Below are positions 51,333 to 59,193 of a DNA stretch of 63,875 nt, piece by piece. The translations under genes were made by a program, and so were the position numbers. Each line of letters begins with the position of its first letter. The stretch's first letter is position 1. The notes under the pieces are model-generated. The model worked only from the letters and a program-made list of their open reading frames with translations. It ran no database searches and was not told the origin of the DNA. Origin of the DNA: Myxococcales bacterium (lineage in GTDB: Bacteria; Myxococcota_A; Polyangia; Polyangiales; Ga0077539); assembly GCA_013298625.1 (NCBI GenBank), contig JAAFIF010000053.1, positions 1 through 63,875 on the forward strand. The letters run 5' to 3'.

Positions 51333-51695
51333 CTACCGGCAGCGCTCGCCGTCGAACGAGCGCTGAAAATCCCCGCGAACCACGCGCACCGCCCCAGCGT
51401 CACCGCGCGCGATCGTCGGCCGCTCGACGCCCGCGAGGCTCACGACCTCTCGACCCGAGCAGAGCACGGACCAGCCCAGATGTTGCCCGCGCGCCTCGCC
51501 GCGGCGCACGAGCGCGACACGACCGAGGACAGCGCGCGTCCCCTCGATGTTCGCGACGGGCTCGAAGGTTGGGCGCGGGACTCTGCCCAGCCGCGCGATC
51601 GCGAGGCCGATCATCGCCATCGCGAGCACGGTCGAGACCATCGCGCGCGCGAACGCACCCCACGCGCCGCGCTGTCCCCGCGCCGGCTCGCTCAC
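51333..51695 (-). CDS. Small membrane-anchored protein downstream of the TPR protein
   Basis: The 120-residue protein has one N-terminal membrane segment (about residues 16-36, ARAMVSTVLAMAMIGLAIARL) and a beta-rich soluble part with RAVLGRVALVRRGEARG and GWSVLCSGREVVSLAG. I recognise no family. The GTG at 51695 overlaps the TGA of the TPR gene (GTGA), which argues for joint translation and a shared role. The longer open frame upstream is a shadow of the TPR gene. Confidence 0.62.
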   Translation of the reverse strand: MSEPARGQRGAWGAFARAMVSTVLAMAMIGLAIARLGRVPRPTFEPVANIEGTRAVLGRVALVRRGEARGQHLGWSVLCSGREVVSLAGVERPTIARGDAGAVRVVRGDFQRSFDGERCR

Positions 51696-54600
51696 TCTTG
51701 CAGCGCGCGTCGCGCGTCGTCGAGCCCCGCCGAGCCGGGCGCCGCGAGGTCGATGAAGCGTCGATAGTGCTGCCTCGCCGCGTCGCGACGGTTCGCGCGC
51801 AACGCGACTTCGCCGGCGAGTCGGTGCGCTTCGACCAGCCACGGCGGCGGGGTCGGAAGGTTGTCTCCGATGCGGCACGCTTGCTCGAGCTCGCGCAGCG
51901 CGTCCACGTCACGCCCTGCGTCCGCGAAGAGCCTCGCGTATCGTGCGCGCCACTCGGCGCGGTCCGGCGAGATCGCGAGCGCGCGTCGATACAGCTCCAT
52001 CGCCGCCGCGGCCTGGCCGAGCTGCGAGTCCGCCTCGGCGTAGGTCACCATCGCGTCAGGAAACATCGGGTCCAGCTCGAGCGCCCTGCGCGCGTCGAGC
52101 AAGGCCTCCCGCGCCTGGTGCTGCCGCACGCGCACTTCACCCCGAATCCAGAACCCGCGCGCGAAGCTCGGGTCCAGCGTGCACGCCTGGTTGGCGTGCT
52201 CGATCGCCCGCGCAAAACCCGCGCGAAGCAGGTTGGCCTCCGCGGCGTACGCGCGAAAATCCGCGCGCGTCGCGTCGAGCTCCGTCGCGCGTTCGAGCAA
52301 GCGAATCGCGTCGACGACGTTGCCTTTGCCCAGCCGCGCGCGGCCGAGGACGTACTGCGCCTCGGCGATGTTCGGCTGCGTCTCGACCACGTTCGCGATC
52401 TGTCGGTCCGCCTCTTCGTAGGCGCCCGCCGCGACGAGCGCCGCTGAGAGGTTCACCAACAGCTCGGTGTTCTGCTGGTCCCGCGCGAGCGCAGTGCGAA
52501 AGATCGAGACCGCGCCCTGCGCGTCGCCGCGCGCTTGCAACAGCATCCCTCGCTCGAGCAAGAGCCCTGGGTACTCGGCGTCGGTGCGCGAGATCGCGTC
52601 GAGCTCTCGCCCCGCGCCGTCGAAGTTGCGTCGACGACGCAGCACCTGCGCGAGCAGCAGCCGTGTGCGCAGGTCCTCGGCGTGATCCGCGACGGCTTGT
52701 CGAAGCTCGTTCTCGGCGCCTTCCATGTCGCCTCGCGCGAAGCGTCCCTCGCCGAGCGCGCGGTGAATCGCTGCTTGATCCGCGACGCGTCCCCGCGCGC
52801 GCTCGAGCACCGCCTCCGCCTCGCGCGGCTGCTGCGCAGAGAACAGCATCGAGGCGAGGGTCGTGTACGCCTCGAGCATCGTGTCGTCGAGCCGCATGGC
52901 CTCACGCAGCTCGCGCTCGGCCGCAGGTCGGTTGTCCATCGCCAGCAGCGCGCGCGCCCACCAGAAGCGCACCTTCGCGTCGTTGGGGTGCGCTTGCGCG
53001 AGCTGCTCGAGCCGCGGCTGCGCTTCGGCGTGGCGACCGAGCGCGATCGACGCCATCCCGACGCCGATCGCCGCGTCGATGTCGTTCGAATCCGCGGTGG
53101 CCGCCGCGGTGAACTTCGCGAGCGACTCGGAGAACGCGCGCTGCCTGTACAGCACTCTGCCCGCGCCGACGAGCGCGCTCGGCGCGCGGGGGTCGATGGC
53201 GAGCGCTCGCTCGTACGCTTCGCGCGCGGGGTTCACGTGATCGAGCGCGAACTCGACGTCGCCGATGAGCACTGCGGCCTCGACCTTCTCGTCCGTCGAG
53301 GCCTCGCGGGCCAGCGCCTCGACCTCGCGAGCGAGCGAGACCGCGCGCGCGCCGCGCTCGGGGTTGGACGCGAGGATCTTCGCCGCGAGCAAGCGAGCGC
53401 CCGCGTGCTGCGGCGACTCAGCGATGAGCGACTCTGCTTCGCGCAGGGCCGCGGGTTGATCGTCGCCGACGAACAGCGCGCGCGCGAGCATGAAGCGCGT
53501 GCGGATCGAGCGTCGCGAGGTCGCTGCTGCGCGGGCGACTTCGACGGAGCTCGACGGGTCGCGGTCGATCGCAGCCATCACCTCGAGGTCTTGCGCAGCC
53601 GGCTCGGGCGAGCGCGAGCGACGAACGCGCTCGGGGTGCCCTTGTGAGAGCTCGCGCGCGGACTGCGCGGCGCCGATGTATTCGGTTCCTGAGGGCAGCG
53701 TCGGCAGCTTCTCGAAGAGCGCGCGTGCGCGGCCCGAGATGGACGCGTCGGTGCCGAACCGGGCGAGGACGAAGTAGTTGGCGAAGGTCGCGTACGCGTG
53801 GAGCTCTGCTTCTTTCGGGGTGCGCGCGAGCTGATCGTCGAGCTGTCGCAGCGCGCGCCGCGCGGCGCCGAAAGTGTCTTGCGCGAGCAGCCGTCGCGCT
53901 CCCTGGATGGCGGCGGTCGCGGCGGCCTTGCGCTCTGCGCCGTGCAGCGCCTGGTCGACGGCGTTGATCCCGAACGGACCGGCGCTGGTGAACGACAGCG
54001 CTGCGCCGATGAGCACGACCGAGCCGAGGCCGCCGACCGCGACGTAGAGGCCCTTTCGCTTGGGCTCGTCTTTTTGCACGGTGGGACGCGGCGCGCCGGT
54101 CGGGCGCGAGGTGCCCGTCGCCGCCGCTTGCTGCCGCGGAGGGCCGTCGGTGTCGAGCGTCGTGCTCGCAGCGCTGTTGCCGGGCGGGCCTCCCTCGACG
54201 GGGATCTGATCGAACTCGTCGGCGTCACCGCCGCCCGAGGTCGCCGGGGTCTCGCCGCCGAGGTCGATTTCGCCGAAGCCCATTCCGCCCCGCTTGATCG
54301 GCCCGTTCTCGGGCGGGGGCGGCAGCGGGAGGTCGAAGCCTTCGGCCAGCGTCGGGGCGTTGTTTCCTCGTGGTGGCGTTGCGGGCGCCGAGCTGCGTGG
54401 CGGATTGACGCCGGCCGCGGGCGTGCGGACCGCGCTCTTCGCGGCGGCCGAGGGCGCACGAAACTCAGCGCTCAAAGACGACGGCGGCTCGAAGGACGCG
54501 CGAGGGTCGGGCTCGATGGGCGCGTCCGGTTGCACGGCGTCGAACACCATCGACGGAGCCTTCGCGGTCGGCAGCGATTTCGCTGGCTTTGCGTCCGCTT

Positions 54601-55504
54601 CGAAATCGAGGTCGCGCGGCCCTGGCGGCGTGCGGCCAGCAGGCTTGGGCGCGGCGATGGGCTGCGGCGCTTTCGTCGCGTCCATTTGCGGCAACGACAT
54701 GGGGCGCACGGGCTGCGCAAACGGGTCCGGCTCGAGGGCAGGGGCGGACATCGGAAGCCCCATCGCTGGCGTCGATGGCTTCGACAACGCAGCGGGCTTC
54801 GAAACAGGCGGACCATCGAGGTCGAGGTCGAGCGGCGCGAGCGGCTTCGGTGCCGCCGGGCTCGGCAGCGCGCTCGCGGGCGTCGGCAACGCGGCGCCAC
54901 CGAGCGAGGGCAGTCCAGCGCCGACCGGTGAGGGAAGCGATGCTCCGCCGAGCGCCGGCAGCGACGCTCCTGCCGGCGATGGCAACGCAGCGCCGCCAAT
55001 CGCAGGCAGCCCAGCGCCGCCGAGGGCGGGCAAACCAGCGCCGCCGAGGGCGGGCAAACCAGCGCCGCCGAGCGCGGGCAGCCCAGCGCCGCCGGGCGCG
55101 GGCAAATCCGAGCCAAACGGGTCATCGAGCGTGTTCGATGGTGGCTTGGCAGCGGGAAGCAGGATCGAATCTCCGGCCGAGGGCGCGGGCAGATCGTCGA
55201 GCGAGAAGAGCGCTCCCTTGGCAGCGGGAAGCGCTGCGCCGACGGGGGAGGGCAAGCCCGCGCCGACGGGCGAGGGCAACCCTGCTCCAACAGGGGACGG
55301 CAGCCACGCGCCGACGGGAGACGGAAGGTCGTCGGGCATCGCGATCGGCGCTGGCTTTGCCGCGGCGATCGACGCGCTTCCGTCGGGCATCACGAAGATC
55401 GACGAGCCGCACTTGGGGCATCGCGCGCGCATGCCAGCCTTGGGGATGCGCCGCTCGTCGGTGTCGAAGCTCGCGTGGCAGCTCGGGCAACGGACCTGGA
55501 TCAT
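51692..55504 (-). CDS. MJ0042 zinc-ribbon and TPR protein with low-complexity linker
   Basis: The 1270-residue protein starts with an MJ0042-type zinc ribbon (CPSC at 6-9, CPKC at 29-32). A repetitive linker to about residue 250 follows, made of LPSPVGA and LPALGGA-type units, then a second Pro/Ala-rich linker. A membrane segment lies near residues 484-505 (YVAVGGLGSVVLIGAALSF). The remaining 750 residues are a long TPR array (AYERALAIDPRAPSALVGAG, LLVNLSAALVAAGAYEEADRQ, and others). The layout suggests a cytoplasmic sensor domain and a large periplasmic scaffold. The stop overlaps the small membrane gene, and the gene ends 23 bp after the GGDEF gene. Confidence 0.87.
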   Translation of the reverse strand: MIQVRCPSCHASFDTDERRIPKAGMRARCPKCGSSIFVMPDGSASIAAAKPAPIAMPDDLPSPVGAWLPSPVGAGLPSPVGAGLPSPVGAALPAAKGALFSLDDLPAPSAGDSILLPAAKPPSNTLDDPFGSDLPAPGGAGLPALGGAGLPALGGAGLPALGGAGLPAIGGAALPSPAGASLPALGGASLPSPVGAGLPSLGGAALPTPASALPSPAAPKPLAPLDLDLDGPPVSKPAALSKPSTPAMGLPMSAPALEPDPFAQPVRPMSLPQMDATKAPQPIAAPKPAGRTPPGPRDLDFEADAKPAKSLPTAKAPSMVFDAVQPDAPIEPDPRASFEPPSSLSAEFRAPSAAAKSAVRTPAAGVNPPRSSAPATPPRGNNAPTLAEGFDLPLPPPPENGPIKRGGMGFGEIDLGGETPATSGGGDADEFDQIPVEGGPPGNSAASTTLDTDGPPRQQAAATGTSRPTGAPRPTVQKDEPKRKGLYVAVGGLGSVVLIGAALSFTSAGPFGINAVDQALHGAERKAAATAAIQGARRLLAQDTFGAARRALRQLDDQLARTPKEAELHAYATFANYFVLARFGTDASISGRARALFEKLPTLPSGTEYIGAAQSARELSQGHPERVRRSRSPEPAAQDLEVMAAIDRDPSSSVEVARAAATSRRSIRTRFMLARALFVGDDQPAALREAESLIAESPQHAGARLLAAKILASNPERGARAVSLAREVEALAREASTDEKVEAAVLIGDVEFALDHVNPAREAYERALAIDPRAPSALVGAGRVLYRQRAFSESLAKFTAAATADSNDIDAAIGVGMASIALGRHAEAQPRLEQLAQAHPNDAKVRFWWARALLAMDNRPAAERELREAMRLDDTMLEAYTTLASMLFSAQQPREAEAVLERARGRVADQAAIHRALGEGRFARGDMEGAENELRQAVADHAEDLRTRLLLAQVLRRRRNFDGAGRELDAISRTDAEYPGLLLERGMLLQARGDAQGAVSIFRTALARDQQNTELLVNLSAALVAAGAYEEADRQIANVVETQPNIAEAQYVLGRARLGKGNVVDAIRLLERATELDATRADFRAYAAEANLLRAGFARAIEHANQACTLDPSFARGFWIRGEVRVRQHQAREALLDARRALELDPMFPDAMVTYAEADSQLGQAAAAMELYRRALAISPDRAEWRARYARLFADAGRDVDALRELEQACRIGDNLPTPPPWLVEAHRLAGEVALRANRRDAARQHYRRFIDLAAPGSAGLDDARRALQE
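54905..55330. repeat. Degenerate 24-bp tandem repeats encoding GAGLPALG-type units
   Basis: This part of the TPR-protein gene is built of related units; the cleanest is the 24-bp period around 55015-55085 (CAAACCAGCGCCGCCGAGGG and relatives). The result is a long Gly/Ala/Leu/Pro repeat that is probably flexible. Confidence 0.75.
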
Positions 55505-55526
55505 TTCGTGAAACCTCGGTGGCGAG

Positions 55527-56459
55527 TCAGCGACTCACGCGGTGTTTTCCCGCTTGTTTTGCGCGGTACATGGCCTCGTCAGCGAGGCGAAAGAGCGTCG
55601 CGGCGTCGGTCGCGTCGGCGGGAAACGACGCTACGCCGATCGATACGCCGACCCGCAACACGAGCCCGTCCTTCTCGAACGGCTTGTCGCCGATGGCGTG
55701 CAGGATCTCGTGCGCGATCGCGACGCACTTGTCCGCGTCGGCGTCGGCGACAGCCGCGCAAAACTCGTCGCCTCCGAAGCGAGACGCGATCGCGCGGCCG
55801 CGCAGCACGTCGCCGATGCGGTGCCCGGCGCCGCCGATCACGTGCGCGCCGTACACGTGCCCGTGCGTGTCGTTGATCTTCTTGACCCCGTCGAGGTCCA
55901 TCACGATCAGCCCGAGGGCGCCGCCCTTCTGCCGCGCGGCGTCGAGCAAGAGGGAGGTCTCGCGGTCGAAGCGCCTGCGCAGCAGTAAGCCCGACAGGTC
56001 GTCGATGCTCACCATGCGCTCCATCTGCTCGTCGTAGGCCGCGGCGATGGCGTCTTGCTCTTCGAAGCGAAGCACGGTGCGCCCGAGCGCGATGCGGTCG
56101 TTTGCCTTGAGGATGGCCTCGGCGCACTTCTTTCCGTTCACGGTGACGCCGTTGGTGCTGCCGAGGTCGACGACAGCCCAGTCGCCGCCGCGGTCTTCGA
56201 AGCGCGCGTGGTGCCACGAGACGCCTGCGTCGGACAGGTGCAGTCCCGCGTCGGGCGCGCGGCCAGCGACGATGTTGTCCGAGAGCTTTCTGCGCGCGCC
56301 GATCTCGTTGCCGCTCATCACCACGAGCACGGGCTTTCGATCGTCGCGGATCGACCGATAGAGCTCGTCGCGCACCGACGCGCCTTCGTCGAGCTTCAGT
56401 GTTCTCAGCGAATCGTTGGGGACTCCCGAGCGTGAACGCGCGTCGCCGCCTTGCGACAT
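55527..56459 (-). CDS. FHA-GGDEF diguanylate cyclase
   Basis: The 310-residue protein has an N-terminal FHA domain (about 43-130; GRAPDAGLHLSD, SWHHARF, DLGSTNG) that would bind phosphothreonine, then a GGDEF domain (about 150-310) with RFGGDEF at 227-233. The intact GGDEF predicts synthesis of cyclic-di-GMP, and the FHA domain could couple it to a Ser/Thr kinase such as the one encoded 8 kb away (inference). No RxxD inhibitory I-site lies before GGDEF. ATG 56459 is preceded by GAGGA; the open frame upstream antisense to the M16 gene is a shadow. Confidence 0.93.
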   Translation of the reverse strand: MSQGGDARSRSGVPNDSLRTLKLDEGASVRDELYRSIRDDRKPVLVVMSGNEIGARRKLSDNIVAGRAPDAGLHLSDAGVSWHHARFEDRGGDWAVVDLGSTNGVTVNGKKCAEAILKANDRIALGRTVLRFEEQDAIAAAYDEQMERMVSIDDLSGLLLRRRFDRETSLLLDAARQKGGALGLIVMDLDGVKKINDTHGHVYGAHVIGGAGHRIGDVLRGRAIASRFGGDEFCAAVADADADKCVAIAHEILHAIGDKPFEKDGLVLRVGVSIGVASFPADATDAATLFRLADEAMYRAKQAGKHRVSR

Positions 56460-56487
56460 ATCCTCGTTCGACGGTACCACGCCGACC

Positions 56488-57672
56488 GTGTCCGAGCGGA
56501 AATCCCTGGCGAGCCACGGCCCGGCCGCGCTCTTTCTGGCGACCCTGTCCTCCTTCACTTCCCCAGTGAACGCGCAGACTGCGCCCGGCGCCGACGCGGG
56601 CGCGCCCCGCTCGTCCCCTGCGCCAACCGAGCGATTCTCCTTGCGGGCGCGCCGGCTCGCCAACGGGCTGACCCTCGTCCGCGCGTGGTCGAACGCCGTC
56701 GAGCCGTCGAGCGTCGGGCTGGTGTTGACCGTTCCGCTCGGGGTGCGACGAGAAGCGAGCGAGTCGCTGCCGGGTGTCATCGAGCTCGCCTCCGCGCCCG
56801 ATCCGCGCTGCGACCGAGCGGGCATCGCCGCCAGCACGCAGAGCGACGGGGCGTACACCGAGTTCGTCTCGAGGGTTCCCGCTGCGGCGGTCGAGCTCGC
56901 GTTGTGGCGCGAGGCCCAGCGGTTGAACGCCCTCGCGCCGTCCGTCGCCGACCCGGTGCGCCGACTGCACAGCCGCGGGCTCGATCCGCGCAACGCCGTG
57001 CTCGTGCTGGTCAGCTCTGCCCCCGTCGCAGACACCCTCGACGCGCTCGTCGATCGCACGGTGGCAGCGATTCCGTCTCGTGATTCACAGCCCCTCGCGA
57101 TGCTCGCCGAGCCTGACGCGGCGTCGGCGTGGAGCACGTTCGGCGAAGGGCCAGAGCAGCGTTGGTCGCGCCAGTGGCTCGTCGTCGGAGCGCGCAGCCC
57201 CGATCACTACGCCTTCGAGTTGCTCGCGTTCGCGCTGCACGACCCGCGCTTCGGCCCCCTCTCTCGTCTGCTCGCCGAGCGCTCGATCCGCGGCGCCGTC
57301 CTCTCGGACGCCTTCGTCGAGCACCGCGCCGGGCGCGACCATTTTCGTTGGACGCTCGGCTACGCGACCGCCCGCGGCGCGCGCCCGCCGCTCGACTCGG
57401 TCGCCGACGAGCTGCTCGCCCGCCTCTCGCGCGAAGGAATCCTCGGGACCGAGCTGCGCGCCGCGCGCGAGCGCTGGCGGGTCGAGTGGCTCTCGACGCA
57501 GGGCTCACCCGAGGGCCTCGCACGCACGCTCGCTCGCTTCGAGGCGCGCTGGGGCAACGCTCGCCTCGCGCTCACCGAGCAGGACCGCTTCGACGCCGTC
57601 ACCGTGCAAGACGTCCTGCGCGTGCTCAACGAGCGAATGATCGCCCCGCGCGCAGCTTCGGAGGCGCGATGA
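56488..57672 (+). CDS. M16-like protein lacking the zinc motif (first of a pair)
   Basis: The 394-residue protein has a signal peptide (cleavage near PVNAQ) and an M16 insulinase-type fold: LANGLTLVRAW, then VPLGVRREASESLPG, DGAYTEFVSRVPAAAVELALWREAQRL. The place of the HxxEH zinc motif is taken by VIELA, and no downstream Glu pair is seen, so it should not be a peptidase. It may be a structural partner, like the inactive subunit in M16 heterodimers. GTG 56488 is the only start that gives a signal peptide. The ATGA overlap with the next gene suggests a complex between the two proteins. Confidence 0.78.
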   Translation: MSERKSLASHGPAALFLATLSSFTSPVNAQTAPGADAGAPRSSPAPTERFSLRARRLANGLTLVRAWSNAVEPSSVGLVLTVPLGVRREASESLPGVIELASAPDPRCDRAGIAASTQSDGAYTEFVSRVPAAAVELALWREAQRLNALAPSVADPVRRLHSRGLDPRNAVLVLVSSAPVADTLDALVDRTVAAIPSRDSQPLAMLAEPDAASAWSTFGEGPEQRWSRQWLVVGARSPDHYAFELLAFALHDPRFGPLSRLLAERSIRGAVLSDAFVEHRAGRDHFRWTLGYATARGARPPLDSVADELLARLSREGILGTELRAARERWRVEWLSTQGSPEGLARTLARFEARWGNARLALTEQDRFDAVTVQDVLRVLNERMIAPRAASEAR

Positions 57673-59162
57673 AGACCGCGTCGATCGGGTTCTTCGCGCT
57701 GTGCGCTGCGCTCGCCTCGTGCGCGCGCGCCGTGCCCAGGCCGCCCGTCGCAGAGCACACACAATCAAGTGCGCGCTCGAACATCCCGAGCGTCTCGCCG
57801 CAGCCCGAGCGCGACGCTGCGCCGGTCGCCCTCTCTTTGCCCGCGGAGGCGCCGCGTGAGCGCGCCGCGCTGATCGCTCCGACCCGTTGGCAGCTCGCCA
57901 ACGGCCTGCGCGTCGAACACAGGCGCTTTGCGCTCGCGGGCACAGTCCACTTGCGGCTCGTCGTGCGCGGGGTCGGCAGCGAGTCCGCCCCCGGAAGATC
58001 GCTGCGAGACTCGCTTCGCCTCGCGCTCGCCCTCGAAGAGGGAGGCAGCCGTCGCAATCCAGCGCCGCTCTTCGCGGCTTCTCTCTCGCAAGTGGGCGCG
58101 GAGCTCCGCGTGGACGCAGGCAGGCAGGGGCTCGTCATGTCGCTGGACGTCGCGACGAGCAACGCCGCGCTTGCGCTGCGAAAGCTCGGTGAAATCGCGA
58201 GCGAGCCCGCGGTCTCACGCGAGACCGGGTCGTTTGCAGAGTGGGTCGCCCGCAGGACGCAGCCCGAGCAGCCCGCGCTCGATCGATCGCTGCTCGCCCT
58301 GCGTCGCTCGGCGCTCGCGGCGCTGCGCGGGGTGGATGCTCCCTGGTCTCCGCGCGAGTGGAGCGAGGTCGCCGGCTCGTTCTCGTGGGCTTCTTCGGAG
58401 GACTCGAGCTCGCGCGGGCTCGCTCGCGAGGCGCTGCGCGCGGGCGCGATGACCCTCGTCGTCAGCGGGGACCTGAGCGTCGACGAAGCGCGCGCCGCGC
58501 TCGCTGCAGAGCGCTGGCCCGCCGTCGCTCGCGGCGCCGGAATCACTCTCGCGCCGCTCGTGACCATCGCCGGGGACGCGCCGTCGCGCGCTGTGTTCAG
58601 GGCGCAAGAACGCGTGGGCGTCGCGGTCGGCTGGAGGATCGCGCCGGCAGAGAGCGCGGAGTCGTCCGCGGCCTCGTGGGTGCTCGCGGCGTCGCTCGAA
58701 CGGTGCGCGCGCGCGACGGTCACGACGTCGTTCTACGACGACCCAGCGCGCTCGGTGCTGGTGCTCGCGACGGGCGCTTCGGACGCAGCGCAGCTCAGCG
58801 CGACCGCGACCACGCTCGTCGCAGAGCCCGAGCGCGTGATGGCTGATCGGTGCTTCGAGCGCGGCTTCGACGCCGTGAAGACATCGCTGATCGACCAGCG
58901 AAATCCCAGTGATCCGGCGCGATGGGCCGACGTGCGCGCGTGGGCCGCGCACGACGGGCGGACCGACGAGTCCGAGCGAGCCGCCATCGACGCGCTGGTC
59001 GCGTTGACCGTCGATCGCGCGCGCGTCGCGGGGCGAGCGGCGCTCGTGACCGCGCCGAGGGTGCTCGTCGCGGGCGGTCCGGGCGCTGTCGAAATGGCGC
59101 TGTGCGGCGTGGGCGGAGCGCGCACGGTGCGCGTCGGGACCGCTGATCGCGCGTGCCCTTGA
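57669..59162 (+). CDS. M16-like lipoprotein lacking the zinc motif (second of a pair)
   Basis: The 497-residue protein has a lipobox (CAALASC, Cys18), a linker of about 50 residues, and a body with M16-like strands and helices (LANGLRVEHRRF, LRLALALEEGG, LSQVGAELRVD). It also lacks HxxEH. Two inactive chains encoded together is unusual, because M16 heterodimers normally keep one active subunit. Its ATG overlaps the stop of the first gene. The lipid anchor suggests it holds the pair to a membrane. Confidence 0.74.
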   Translation: MKTASIGFFALCAALASCARAVPRPPVAEHTQSSARSNIPSVSPQPERDAAPVALSLPAEAPRERAALIAPTRWQLANGLRVEHRRFALAGTVHLRLVVRGVGSESAPGRSLRDSLRLALALEEGGSRRNPAPLFAASLSQVGAELRVDAGRQGLVMSLDVATSNAALALRKLGEIASEPAVSRETGSFAEWVARRTQPEQPALDRSLLALRRSALAALRGVDAPWSPREWSEVAGSFSWASSEDSSSRGLAREALRAGAMTLVVSGDLSVDEARAALAAERWPAVARGAGITLAPLVTIAGDAPSRAVFRAQERVGVAVGWRIAPAESAESSAASWVLAASLERCARATVTTSFYDDPARSVLVLATGASDAAQLSATATTLVAEPERVMADRCFERGFDAVKTSLIDQRNPSDPARWADVRAWAAHDGRTDESERAAIDALVALTVDRARVAGRAALVTAPRVLVAGGPGAVEMALCGVGGARTVRVGTADRACP

Positions 59163-59193
59163 GCGCGCGGGTTCGGGCATACTCCCGCGCCGC

